Virus record (IMG/VR): IMGVR_UViG_3300009431_000431
Span: 1 to 29,470 of that record
Reading direction: 5' to 3' (one strand)
Length of the DNA stretch: 29,470 nucleotides
DNA from: a virus
Of this stretch, positions 7,538 through 16,006 are shown one piece after another. Each line of letters begins with the position of its first letter. Positions within the stretch are counted from its first letter, which is position 1. The position numbers and the translations under genes were made by a program. The notes under the pieces are model-generated. The model saw only the letters and a list, made by a program, of their open reading frames with translations. It was not told where the DNA came from and made no database searches.

Positions 7538-8728
7538 GTGGCGGGCAACCCCCTGTCGGAGTTCAACGACTTCCAAGAGGGCACAGGACCGAACTACATC
7601 ACCGGTCCGAAGTCCCTCGTCAACGAGTCGCTCCGAAACACCAATCACTTTGGAGTCATGCTCCAGGGTGAGCACAACGGCGTGAAGATCATCCAAGGCG
7701 GCGCGGACATCCGTGAGTCGATCGTCTTCCAGCACAACCAGACTGGTGAGACGTATCAACCGGGACAGTCGCACGACTGGAAGAACCCCCAGCGCTTGCA
7801 GAAGATCGTCGCGAACTGGCGCTACACGATGGTCCATATGTCGTGGACCGAGCAGGAGATCCTGCTCAACGACAAAGTCCAGTACGGCGACGAAGACACG
7901 CGGTTCCAGCAGTTCGTGGACATCCGCAACGAGAAAGAGATGCTGATGTGGAGCGCCAAGTGGGAGCTCCTCGAAGATCTCCTCTGGGCGGAACCCGACA
8001 AGGACAAGATGGAGGGCGAGGGCGAGGGTTACACCGAGCCGTACTCGATCCCCGTCTTCATCAACGAGGACACCACCGGGCTCTTTGCCCGACAAGCGAG
8101 CGGCACCTGGACCGTCATCGAGGGCATCAACCCTTCGGCCAGCTACGCCAACTCGCGCTTCACCCCGCAGCAGCTCACTTACTCGAGCAAGGTGCAGGGC
8201 GCGGACGACAACATTCTGGGCATCTTCGACGAGATGATCGAGGACGTGAGGTTCCAGATCCCTCCGATGCACCAGCAGTACTTCGAGGATCCTCAGCTCA
8301 ACAAGCAGATGATCCTGACGACCAAGGTGGGCAAGAAGGCGTGCCGCGTCCTGCTGCGCGCTGGGCAGTCCCACTACGTCGTCGGCGGACAGGATGCTTC
8401 CTACCCGAGCCCCGCGTACGAGAAGATCCCGATCACTCGGGTCTCGACGCTGGAGACGGCGGAACTCTACGACGACGGCGGAGGCACTCGGGACAACACG
8501 ACCGAGTCCGCTGCCGACCTCAAGGGGCCCCGCTTCTATTGGGTGAACGGTAATTACCTGTTCCCCGTGCTGCACCGCGACAAGTACTTCACGAAGGGCG
8601 AGGTCACCAAGCACCACAACATCCCCGACACTTGGGTGTGTCCCGTGGCGACCTGGTACAACCTCGTCTGCACGTCGCGTCGTCGGCAGGGCATCGTTTC
8701 TCCGTCCGTGGACCTGTACTACGCCTGA
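7538..8728 (+). CDS. major capsid protein
   Basis: This 396-residue protein is most likely the HK97-fold shell subunit. It starts at GTG 7538 after a very strong ribosome-binding site. It lies directly after the scaffold and before a decoration-like gene. The N-terminal region carries long polar beta/helix stretches with conserved aromatics (YQPGQSHDWKNPQRLQKIV, WTEQEILLND), a negatively charged segment around EGEGEGYTEPYSIPVF, and a C-terminal segment ending in SPSVDLYYA, as in many podovirus coat proteins whose C-terminus is a beta-strand. No N-terminal protease-cleaved delta domain is apparent, consistent with a separate scaffold and no visible prohead protease. Identification is by position and expression signals, since motif recognition for coat proteins is weak. 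Confidence 0.8.
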   Translation: MAGNPLSEFNDFQEGTGPNYITGPKSLVNESLRNTNHFGVMLQGEHNGVKIIQGGADIRESIVFQHNQTGETYQPGQSHDWKNPQRLQKIVANWRYTMVHMSWTEQEILLNDKVQYGDEDTRFQQFVDIRNEKEMLMWSAKWELLEDLLWAEPDKDKMEGEGEGYTEPYSIPVFINEDTTGLFARQASGTWTVIEGINPSASYANSRFTPQQLTYSSKVQGADDNILGIFDEMIEDVRFQIPPMHQQYFEDPQLNKQMILTTKVGKKACRVLLRAGQSHYVVGGQDASYPSPAYEKIPITRVSTLETAELYDDGGGTRDNTTESAADLKGPRFYWVNGNYLFPVLHRDKYFTKGEVTKHHNIPDTWVCPVATWYNLVCTSRRRQGIVSPSVDLYYA

Positions 8729-8741
8729 TTAGGAGGTCAAC

Positions 8742-9296
8742 ATGGCATGGCTGTTTCATCCGACTGACGGGCCTGGTAACGGACTGTTCCCGGTCACTCA
8801 TCGCTGTAATGCGACCAACCGCACGGGCGATACGCTGCTCGTGGGCGAGGTCGTCATTTTCGACACCCTGCTCGGCACCGATGTCGATGACTTGACGCCG
8901 GGCTCTACCGATTCGACATCCGGCGACGACACTTCACAGTGGAACAACGTCGTCGCTCCGACGCAGGATTCCTCGACAGGCATCGACGCCTACACCATCT
9001 TCGGGTTCAACGGAGGTCGGTTGGGCACTGGCGGTATTCCCGCCGACAACGCCCTCGCCGACATCATCTACTTTGGATTCGGCGAGGGGCTGGTGCAGGA
9101 CGATACCGACAGCGTCGCGATCGGCGACTTCCTCGGTGTGGAGACGGACGGTTCCTTCCGTGCCGACCACGCCGCGGCGGATCTCCTGATCGCACAATGC
9201 CGCGAGGCCTTGACGACGCCGACTGCGGCTACGTTGGCCAAGGTCTTCCTCGCCGGCACGTTCCTGGGCATGTGGTACAACACCGCCGCGACCTAG
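8742..9296 (+). CDS. capsid decoration-like protein, single domain
   Basis: This 184-residue protein has a strong AGGAGGT ribosome-binding site (8731-8737) and starts at ATG 8742. Residues 23-75 match the domain found twice in the protein at 3209: NRTGDTLLVGEVVIFDT and then W-x-N-V-V-A-P-T correspond to NRTGSTMVVGDVVMLDM and WANVLTPT there. The rest diverges, with an acidic loop and a helical C-terminus. Location beside the major capsid gene and likely high expression suggest a capsid-decorating or stabilising subunit; this is inference. It is followed by a hairpin that may end the head transcript. Confidence 0.6.
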   Translation: MAWLFHPTDGPGNGLFPVTHRCNATNRTGDTLLVGEVVIFDTLLGTDVDDLTPGSTDSTSGDDTSQWNNVVAPTQDSSTGIDAYTIFGFNGGRLGTGGIPADNALADIIYFGFGEGLVQDDTDSVAIGDFLGVETDGSFRADHAAADLLIAQCREALTTPTAATLAKVFLAGTFLGMWYNTAAT

Positions 9297-9318
9297 GAGC
9301 TCCGACCTGACAACGAAC

Positions 9319-9342
9319 GAGGGGCCCCTTCGGGGGCTCCTC
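9319..9342 (+). terminator. UUCG hairpin after the head genes
   Basis: A 10-base-pair stem (GAGGGGCCCC with GGGGCTCCTC, one G-U pair) encloses a TTCG tetraloop, between the decoration and adaptor genes. This is one of the most stable RNA hairpins possible. The 3' flank is a C-run rather than a T-run, so it could be an atypical terminator, a partial attenuator or an mRNA-processing/stability element. It lies in the largest gap on the plus strand left of the replication module (72 bases). Confidence 0.65.
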
Positions 9343-9368
9343 CCCCCCACTCCCTCGCGAGGAAAGCC

Positions 9369-10334
9369 ATGGTCACGACCAGAAAGATCCCGGCCCAGAA
9401 GGCCATCGACCACTTCCTCCACGGGACGGGCCTGAAGGAGACCTCGCTCGACCCGCTCGACATCCTGAACACCGCCGGTGTGCACTTCTTCAACGCGCGG
9501 GCCTGGCGCTTCCTGAAGGGCGGTGAGGCCTTCCTGGACGCGCGGGGCAACATCTCGATCACTGACGGCACCTGGACCGAGGCCACCAAGACCCTCACCT
9601 CGACCGGGGCCTTCGAGGACTACACCTTCATCGACGAGGACTACCTGAACGTCACCGGCGGGACGGGCGTGATCCAGAAGCGGATCGAGATCGCCAGCCG
9701 GACCGACGACGACAACATCGTCCTTGTCGAATCGCTCTCCTCGGCCGCCGGCGACCTGGCCACCGGGGACATCGCCTGCGAGCTGTTCCTGCCCAAGATC
9801 GAGCTGCCCGACGACTACGCGCACTACAAGGGGCTCGCCGGCTCGACGACCATCGTCAACTCGGTGCGCCTGGTCGACCACCAGGTCGTCAACGAGCTGC
9901 GCGGCGAGTGGGACCGCAAGGACAACAGCGGGGCGTACCACGCGGCTCTCATCTACGTGGGCACCCCGCCGCGGCCGGTGCTCGACGTGCACCCCTACTT
10001 CAGCTCCAACACCTACGATGTCTTCCGGCTGGACTACCTGCGCACCTGGGTCGCGATCACCAAGGCCAACGAGACCCTTCCCATCCCGGCCTACTGCAAC
10101 GGGGCCTTCTTCCAGCTCTGCCGGCACTTCGCGCGGGGCTGGGAAGACGAGGAGGTCGAGGAGCTCGAGACGCGCTTGGAGCGCTGGGAGCTCGGCCCCG
10201 TGTTCAAGTCCGCCGCTCGCCAAGACGGGCGCACACAACAGAGCTGGGGCCGCATGGGAGGCGGGGCCGTCAGGAGAACCCCCCGCAACGTCTGGCCGAA
10301 CGCTCTCTCCTCTGAGGTAGCGGGGCCGTCCTGA
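9369..10334 (+). CDS. head-to-tail adaptor / tail tubular protein A-like
   Basis: This 321-residue protein begins at ATG 9369 after GAGGAAA. It has the look of podovirus adaptor proteins: an N-terminal helical stretch with HFFNARAWRFLKGG, a middle beta region (DYTFIDEDYLNV, then FLPKIELPDDY), and a C-terminal helical tail with ARGWEDEEVEELETR. It would form the ring between portal and nozzle. It lies just upstream of the nozzle-like gene and overlaps it by TGATG. The final 55 residues are Arg/Gln/Gly-rich and appear disordered. A less likely alternative is a head-closure protein; the class is assigned by pattern and gene order. Confidence 0.65.
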   Translation: MVTTRKIPAQKAIDHFLHGTGLKETSLDPLDILNTAGVHFFNARAWRFLKGGEAFLDARGNISITDGTWTEATKTLTSTGAFEDYTFIDEDYLNVTGGTGVIQKRIEIASRTDDDNIVLVESLSSAAGDLATGDIACELFLPKIELPDDYAHYKGLAGSTTIVNSVRLVDHQVVNELRGEWDRKDNSGAYHAALIYVGTPPRPVLDVHPYFSSNTYDVFRLDYLRTWVAITKANETLPIPAYCNGAFFQLCRHFARGWEDEEVEELETRLERWELGPVFKSAARQDGRTQQSWGRMGGGAVRRTPRNVWPNALSSEVAGPS

Positions 10335-13171
10335 TGGCACGCGCGAAGGTGCTCGACATCCCGCCGCCCATCCAGGGCGTGTCGGACGACTTCGCCTTCA
10401 TGGACCAGCCGCCGCTGACCTGCCGCAAGGCCTTCAACGCCCGCGGGCTCGACCCCAAGACCGGGCGCCGGCGGGTCGCGCAGCGCTCGGCGCTCGCGAA
10501 GTACGTCGTGCCAGACGCCACGATGAACGGGGCGAACAAGGTCGGGGACCTGGGGCAGATCACGAAAGACGAGGACCTGCTCGTCTACGCGGACGACGAC
10601 ACTTCGTCGAGCTCGGGGCCGTCCAACGTCTTCGCGAAAACGCTCCCGGGACCCACCGCTGGCGGGGCCGGCTCCGAACAGGAGGCCGACTGCGTCGACA
10701 TGCGCATGGACGACTTTGGGGACCTCTATGTCGCGCAACGGGTCTCGGGAGTCTTCAAGTACAACCAGGACGGTGAGCTCCTGGCTGAGATCCTGCTGCC
10801 CGACTCGGACACCGGGGGGCGGGTCGAGATCATCTGTATCGACCTGGACGAGTTCGGCAACTGCCTGGTCGGAACCGGGGGCGGCACGGCTGCGGTCGCG
10901 GACTGCCGGCTCTACTTCTTCGAGAACCAGACGGACGGAACCTACCGCCTGGCATGGACGCTCGACAGCGGGCACGCCTTCTACGACTGCGCGTTCTACC
11001 AGGGCACGATTTACACGCTCGAAGCCGAGGATGTGCCGGGGAGCATGGCCACCAAGACGGCCTACTTCAAGGTCTACCCCGACTACACCCTGATCGAAGC
11101 GCCCACCGAGAACACCGACAAGCAAGTCGACCTCACCACCGCAACAGGCCAGGTCAACACCTTCGGCACGCGCATGGCGGTGAGGGACGACGGGGTGGTC
11201 TACGTCACCGGCTGCGACACCAACACCACCGCCAGCGGTGGCGGCTCGATTATCACCTGGGTCGGGAAGATCAACCCGAATGGGGACGACCCGACCGACT
11301 TCGTCGGCGGCACCTGGGTCGCTGATTGCGTGACGGACGACAAGGGCGGGCTGGGCTACGGCGTTGCCATGGGGCCCAAGAACTCGCTCGGGCAGTACAC
11401 GATTTACACCTACGGTCCTTACGGGCGGGCCGCCACCAACCAGAAAGAGGTCCGGCGCATCGTCGACACCGGAACGGCTCCCAGCTTTGCTGGCACAAAC
11501 GCATGGGAGCAGGATCTCACGCTCCCAAGCGCCAACCCTCAGACCAAGAAGTTCATCCGGATGGCCACCGATGTCGACGGGCACCTCTACATCTGCCCGC
11601 CGACCACTTCCGGTAACGATGTCGAGGTCCTCAAGGCCTTGGACGGGACCGTGCTCAACAGCTTCACCGAGACTCTCGCGGACGCGCTCGCGGGCGGGAC
11701 CTCCGTCGCGGTGACGCAGGACGCGAAGCCGAAGGGTTCGAGCTCGGAGGAGGTCGAGTTCGTCTACTACGGCACGCGGGAGGCCCAAGGAGACAAGGAG
11801 GCCTTCTTCAAGCAGCGGATGCTGAAGGTCACCCAGGGCTCGGGCTCGATGCGTTCGCTGGTGGTCCTGGGCGTGAGCGGGGGCGACATCGTCAAGGTGT
11901 CGGACACCGGGTTCTCGGACCCGGTCGGCGCAACCGGAGTCGGCGCGCTGGATAGCGGCGCGCCCTACGTCCAGTCCACCAACCTGGGTCTCTACCGCTA
12001 CTTCACGGACGGGAAGCAGTACAAGAAGTACTCGGTCGACGACGACGCGGTCGAGGACTGGCTCTCGGAGACCTCGGGGCAGATCCCTCCTCGCTGCCGG
12101 CTGATCGAGACCTGGCGCGGGCGCCTGGTGCTCGGTCGCGACCCGGAAGACCCGCAGCTCTGGCACATGAGCGCGGTGGGGCTCGCGAACGATTGGGACA
12201 ACTTCCCCGCGGTGGCTTCCCTCACCCAGGCGATCTCGGGCATCAACGCCAAGGCCGGGCGCGTGCCGGACATCGTCAACACGATCATCCCCTGGGACGA
12301 CGACCTCTGCCTGTTCGGCGGGGACAAGTCCATCTGGAGGCTCACAGGCGATCCCCTGGCGGGCGGGCAGTTCGACCAGGTCTCCCTGGAAACCGGGATC
12401 GCGTTCGGCCGATGTTGGACGCTCGACCCGATCGGGGGTCGCCTGTTCTTCTTCGGGTCCCGGGGCGGGGTCTACATGATGGAGCGCAACTCGCTCCCCG
12501 TGCGGATCTCGAGGGACCGCATCGAGCGCCGGCTGCAGGACGTGGACCTCGACACGACCTACATCCGCATGGTGTGGAACTACCGGGACGAGGGCCTGCA
12601 CGTCTTCCAGCTCCCCTTTGGGGCGGGCGGGACGCAGCTCGAACACTGGTTCTGGGACGCGAAACAGGACGGGTGGTGGCCCGACAAGTACGGGACGACG
12701 AGCGCGACCGAGGTGCAGCCGACCGCGGTGCTGCTGATGGACGGGGACGCGCAGGCGGACCGGCGCATCCTCTTGGGAGGTGAGGACGGGCGGGTGCGCG
12801 TCTGGGACGAGGACCAGGTCGCGGACGAGGGCGCGTCGGAGGACCTGGCGGTGAACTTCGAGGTGGTCTACGGCCCCTTGATGCCCGGCAACCGGGAGCG
12901 GGAGTACTCCTTCTCCAAGCTCACGGCGGTCCTGGCTTCGGACCAGAGCGGTGCGGGCTACCGGGTCTACGCGAGCGACTTCGCGGACAAGCTCGGCTTG
13001 CCCGTGGCCCGCGGCAGCTTCCAGCCCGGCCGCAACAACGGCGAGGCCGCGCGCTGGCGCGGGCCCAACGCCTTCATCTCGATCTCGAACACCCGGTCCG
13101 GACAACGGTGCGCGATCGAGGATCTCCAGGTCACCGTCTCCGAGCGCGGCCGAGTCCGCAGGCGGGGCTGA
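10334..13171 (+). CDS. tail nozzle-like beta-propeller protein
   Basis: This 945-residue protein starts at ATG 10334 (TGATG overlap) and ends by overlapping the next ATG (TGATG). It is beta-rich throughout. The N-terminus PPLTCRKAFNARGLDPKTG resembles nozzle proteins such as T7 gp12 and P22 gp10. The C-terminal third contains WRGRLVLGRDPEDPQLW, TIIPWDDDLCLFGGDKSIW, GGRLFFFGSRGGVYMM and repeated WNYRDEGLHVFQLP-type blades, the hallmark of the propeller in these proteins. The middle holds a run of blade-like repeats, among them YYFGTREAQ-like edges. The protein likely seals the tail tip and mediates DNA release. It has no enzymatic motif. Confidence 0.75.
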   Translation: MARAKVLDIPPPIQGVSDDFAFMDQPPLTCRKAFNARGLDPKTGRRRVAQRSALAKYVVPDATMNGANKVGDLGQITKDEDLLVYADDDTSSSSGPSNVFAKTLPGPTAGGAGSEQEADCVDMRMDDFGDLYVAQRVSGVFKYNQDGELLAEILLPDSDTGGRVEIICIDLDEFGNCLVGTGGGTAAVADCRLYFFENQTDGTYRLAWTLDSGHAFYDCAFYQGTIYTLEAEDVPGSMATKTAYFKVYPDYTLIEAPTENTDKQVDLTTATGQVNTFGTRMAVRDDGVVYVTGCDTNTTASGGGSIITWVGKINPNGDDPTDFVGGTWVADCVTDDKGGLGYGVAMGPKNSLGQYTIYTYGPYGRAATNQKEVRRIVDTGTAPSFAGTNAWEQDLTLPSANPQTKKFIRMATDVDGHLYICPPTTSGNDVEVLKALDGTVLNSFTETLADALAGGTSVAVTQDAKPKGSSSEEVEFVYYGTREAQGDKEAFFKQRMLKVTQGSGSMRSLVVLGVSGGDIVKVSDTGFSDPVGATGVGALDSGAPYVQSTNLGLYRYFTDGKQYKKYSVDDDAVEDWLSETSGQIPPRCRLIETWRGRLVLGRDPEDPQLWHMSAVGLANDWDNFPAVASLTQAISGINAKAGRVPDIVNTIIPWDDDLCLFGGDKSIWRLTGDPLAGGQFDQVSLETGIAFGRCWTLDPIGGRLFFFGSRGGVYMMERNSLPVRISRDRIERRLQDVDLDTTYIRMVWNYRDEGLHVFQLPFGAGGTQLEHWFWDAKQDGWWPDKYGTTSATEVQPTAVLLMDGDAQADRRILLGGEDGRVRVWDEDQVADEGASEDLAVNFEVVYGPLMPGNREREYSFSKLTAVLASDQSGAGYRVYASDFADKLGLPVARGSFQPGRNNGEAARWRGPNAFISISNTRSGQRCAIEDLQVTVSERGRVRRRG

Positions 13172-13896
13172 TGAGCCAGACCTCAAGGCAAGACCGACTC
13201 AACCGGCTGCGCCAGGGCGGCATCGCCGGCTCGATGAGCCGGTCGCAGTCGGGGTCGGAGAACGCCCGAGCTCGTCGCGGGGCGCAGAGGGAAGCCGAGT
13301 TCGTCCAGCGCTTCGATCCCGCCATCTTCAAGCTCGACTCCGAGGGCCGGGTGACACTCAAGATCGCCACCAAGCCTCGCCTGATGGTCGTGGCGCCCTC
13401 CTTCGAGCAGGCGACCAACGCGACCGCGATCGCGATTCCGTCCTCTCCCTATTGGGGCTACGCCTTCGCCAACGCCGGGAGCTACAACGACACCTACGCG
13501 ATCATGGCCTGGTGGCCGGTTCCCGACGACTGCGACAAGACGCGCAAGATCACCCTGGAGTTCAGCCACTTCGTCGATGCCGCGCCCGCAGGGGACCGGG
13601 AGTACCAGTTCGCGTACTCGGCCACGGCCTACACCGGCGGAACGGACTGGAACCCCGCGGCTGTCGCATCAGGCTCGGTCACCGCGTCCATCACGGCCGC
13701 CGGCACCTCTGCCTGGGAGGAAGTGGGCCGCGTCGAGTGGGACATCATCCCGGCGGACGCCTTCCCCCAAGATGTCGAGGCGATTGCCTTCACGATCGAG
13801 CGGGAAGACCCCGGGGCGGCGGACCTCGGCAACGACATCTATGCCTCACAGCCGCACCTGACGTACGGTTTGCGCTACCACCACACACACGAGTAG
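13171..13896 (+). CDS. tail appendage/fibre-like beta-sandwich protein
   Basis: This 241-residue protein starts at ATG 13171 (TGATG overlap). The first 45 residues are polar and basic (SRQDRLNRLRQGG) and likely attach to the virion. The rest is beta-rich: KPRLMVVAPSFEQATN, then GYAFANAGSYNDTYAIMAWW, DKTRKITLEFSHFVD, EVGRVEWDIIPADAF and the end AIAFTIERE...DIYASQPHLTYGLRYHH. Jellyroll domains of this kind occur in fibre and receptor-binding proteins of podoviruses. Here it sits between the nozzle and internal virion genes, so a tail role is likely, but receptor binding is not proven. It has no catalytic motif. Confidence 0.6.
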   Translation: MSQTSRQDRLNRLRQGGIAGSMSRSQSGSENARARRGAQREAEFVQRFDPAIFKLDSEGRVTLKIATKPRLMVVAPSFEQATNATAIAIPSSPYWGYAFANAGSYNDTYAIMAWWPVPDDCDKTRKITLEFSHFVDAAPAGDREYQFAYSATAYTGGTDWNPAAVASGSVTASITAAGTSAWEEVGRVEWDIIPADAFPQDVEAIAFTIEREDPGAADLGNDIYASQPHLTYGLRYHHTHE

Positions 13897-13900
13897 AACC

Positions 13901-14500
13901 ATGGGACTTCTTAGTGCAGGCCTCTCACTGGCCGGCGGGATGATGGGCGGAGGCTCTGCGGCCCGCCAGGAAAAGCGGTTTATGAAGGCCGCGATGTCGG
14001 GGCAGAGACATGCCATCCGCGCAATGTTGAAGCTCCAGGGGCTCGGCATGGAGCAATCCGGCGAGTTCTTCGAGAAGGCCCTCGGACAATTGCAAGCCGT
14101 TGGGCCTCACATGCGCCAAGAGCTACTGGCGCAGGAGAAGCAGGGGCTCGACAAGGAGAAGGCTTCCGCGCTCGGTACGGGCCTCACTGGCACCACCGCT
14201 ATGAGCGGTGCGCTGCGCGGGGCTCGAGCGAGCACGCAGCGCGCGCTTGGCGGATTGCAAGAAAGCCTCGCAGGAGCGCAGGCTGCCCTGTACCAGGGCC
14301 GCGGAGCTCAGGTGTACCAGGAGTACATCGACCGCGCGAACATCCGGCAGCGCACCAAGTACGACCCCTTCCTGCAGAACTTCCAGATGGGACAGATGGG
14401 CGCCGCTGGCGCGAAGGCCGGCGCGGGTTTCGGGGGAATGCTCGGGGACATCTTCAGCATGGGCATCGAGGGCTGGAAAACCGGAGATTGGGACTGGTAA
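13901..14500 (+). CDS. internal virion protein A-like (Gly/Ala-rich)
   Basis: This 199-residue protein begins MGLLSAGLSLAGGMMGGG, a Gly-rich hydrophobic N-terminus of the type seen in podovirus internal or ejection proteins, and ends in another Gly/Ala-rich stretch (GAAGAKAGAGFGGMLGD). The centre is amphipathic helix rich in Gln, Lys and Ala. These features match small ejected proteins (T7 gp14-like role) that help form a channel in the envelope, though sequence similarity to gp14 is not claimed. It lies 4 bases after the previous stop and 9 bases before a larger helical internal protein, in the order internal A, B, C. Confidence 0.6.
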   Translation: MGLLSAGLSLAGGMMGGGSAARQEKRFMKAAMSGQRHAIRAMLKLQGLGMEQSGEFFEKALGQLQAVGPHMRQELLAQEKQGLDKEKASALGTGLTGTTAMSGALRGARASTQRALGGLQESLAGAQAALYQGRGAQVYQEYIDRANIRQRTKYDPFLQNFQMGQMGAAGAKAGAGFGGMLGDIFSMGIEGWKTGDWDW

Positions 14501-14509
14501 GGAACAGCC

Positions 14510-16006
14510 ATGGCGACGATCTACGACCATCGACCGAGAACAGCCGGCGCTGGCCCCGGGATGCCCGGCTGGATAGGCGCCGGGCTCGGGGCCGCTGAGG
14601 CTCGCGAGCAGACCCAGATCTCCGAGAAGCACGAGGCGATTCTCGCGGAGGCGCGGGCCAAGGAAGAGGCTTACCAGCACGAGTCCCAGCTCATGCAGCT
14701 TCGCCTGGAGGAAGCCAAACGCCTCTCGGGCCAGAAGCAAGCTCAGGAGGCCGCCGCGCGCGAAGGGCTCACCGCGGACATCATGGATCCGCAGGGCCGA
14801 TGGCACGAGATGGTCAAGGAGCGGCTGGGGCCCGAGCAGAAGGCCGCCCTGGAGCGATGGTCTGCCGATCCGAACCTCCCTGCAGGCTTCATCGAGGCCA
14901 AGCTCGACGAGTGGGGCGACCAGTTCCAGCTCAAGGATCTGCTCGACCAGGTCGACGAGCTCGAGCGCCGGGCGGAGTTGATCTCTGGCGGCGCCGGCGG
15001 CGAGGGAGCCAACCCGCTCTCGGACACCATCGAGGAGCTAATCGAGACTGCGAAGGCGGACCCCACGGACGAGAACATCCGCAAGGCCACCCTGGAGCTC
15101 CGCGAGATCGAGCGCCGCCAGCTCATCGATGCGCGGGCGCACAAGCGGTGGGAGCGCGCCCAGGTCGAGCAGGACGAGATCCTGGCTGACCCGGAGGCGA
15201 GGCTTCCCGACGCAGAGGAACCCAACTACGACGAGTTCATCGACCTGTTGACCGACATCGACTCGGCGGTCAAGACGATCCGCCACCCCGCCACCAAGGA
15301 GATCGTGCCCAAGGACTACGACAGCCTGATCCAGCAGCTCAGGTACTACGCCTACCCCAAGCTCCAGGAGGGCGCCGCCCAGGTCATCAACCGCAAGCGC
15401 GAGCAGCAGGACGAAATGATGCGCGAGAATCCGGAGGTGTACCGGCAGCTCTCGCATCAGTACGGTGGCGCGGTGCCGATGGGGGCGTACGTGGCGGCGG
15501 TGCGGGACCGCGAGTTCCAGGCTGGGATGATGGAGGATCTCCAGGCCCAGCGCGGGCAGTACGATCCCAGCCAGATGACGGGGGACCCGGGCTTCAGCCC
15601 CGGGGACTCGGACTACGAGCGCTACCAGCAGTCCCGAGCGCAGGAAGCCCGCGGCGGCCAGGGCTACTACCAGGGTCGCACGGGCTCCCCCGTGGACCCG
15701 CTCGCGCCCCCCGAGGAGCAGGCGCGTCAGAAGCTACGGGGTGAGCTTGAGGCCCTGAAGAAGATGGCTCCCCACGTCAGGCGCAGGAAGGCCGGCGCGG
15801 TCTTGAAGTGGGCGCGAGAGAACACCGAGGGCATGACTGACGCAGAGTTCATAGAGGCGGTGGAGAAGAAAGCCGCGGAGGAGGGCCTGCCGGCGAACTT
15901 CGACGTGATCGAGAGCCTTCTCGCGGAGCCCGAGCCCCCGAAGGGAAAGCCGGGGCCTCATGGCGTCATGGGCGGGCGGCGCCTCATACACCCCGGCAAG
16001 CTGTGA
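14510..16006 (+). CDS. internal virion protein B-like (helical, charged)
   Basis: This 498-residue protein is mainly helical and highly charged, with coiled-coil-like segments at about residues 40-100 (EILAEARAKEEAYQHES type), 120-250 and 400-450, and a polar low-complexity stretch around 355-400 (RYQQSRAQEARGGQGYYQG). No catalytic motif, membrane helix or known domain is seen. Position between the small Gly-rich protein and the giant protein supports a role as the second internal, ejected protein (gp15-like role). AGGAACAGCC precedes ATG 14510. It overlaps the start region of the following gene by 46 bases if that gene begins at 15960. Confidence 0.6.
   Translation: MATIYDHRPRTAGAGPGMPGWIGAGLGAAEAREQTQISEKHEAILAEARAKEEAYQHESQLMQLRLEEAKRLSGQKQAQEAAAREGLTADIMDPQGRWHEMVKERLGPEQKAALERWSADPNLPAGFIEAKLDEWGDQFQLKDLLDQVDELERRAELISGGAGGEGANPLSDTIEELIETAKADPTDENIRKATLELREIERRQLIDARAHKRWERAQVEQDEILADPEARLPDAEEPNYDEFIDLLTDIDSAVKTIRHPATKEIVPKDYDSLIQQLRYYAYPKLQEGAAQVINRKREQQDEMMRENPEVYRQLSHQYGGAVPMGAYVAAVRDREFQAGMMEDLQAQRGQYDPSQMTGDPGFSPGDSDYERYQQSRAQEARGGQGYYQGRTGSPVDPLAPPEEQARQKLRGELEALKKMAPHVRRRKAGAVLKWARENTEGMTDAEFIEAVEKKAAEEGLPANFDVIESLLAEPEPPKGKPGPHGVMGGRRLIHPGKL

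Noticed and set aside
7491-7538. CCCCCTAG direct repeat flanking the scaffold-capsid gap
   Set aside because: Only 8 bases and low complexity, with no further structure; probably chance.
10091-13186. A 1031-residue open frame on the minus strand opposite the nozzle gene
   Set aside because: Same GC-rich antisense artefact; the plus strand has a nozzle-like protein with coupled starts and stops.
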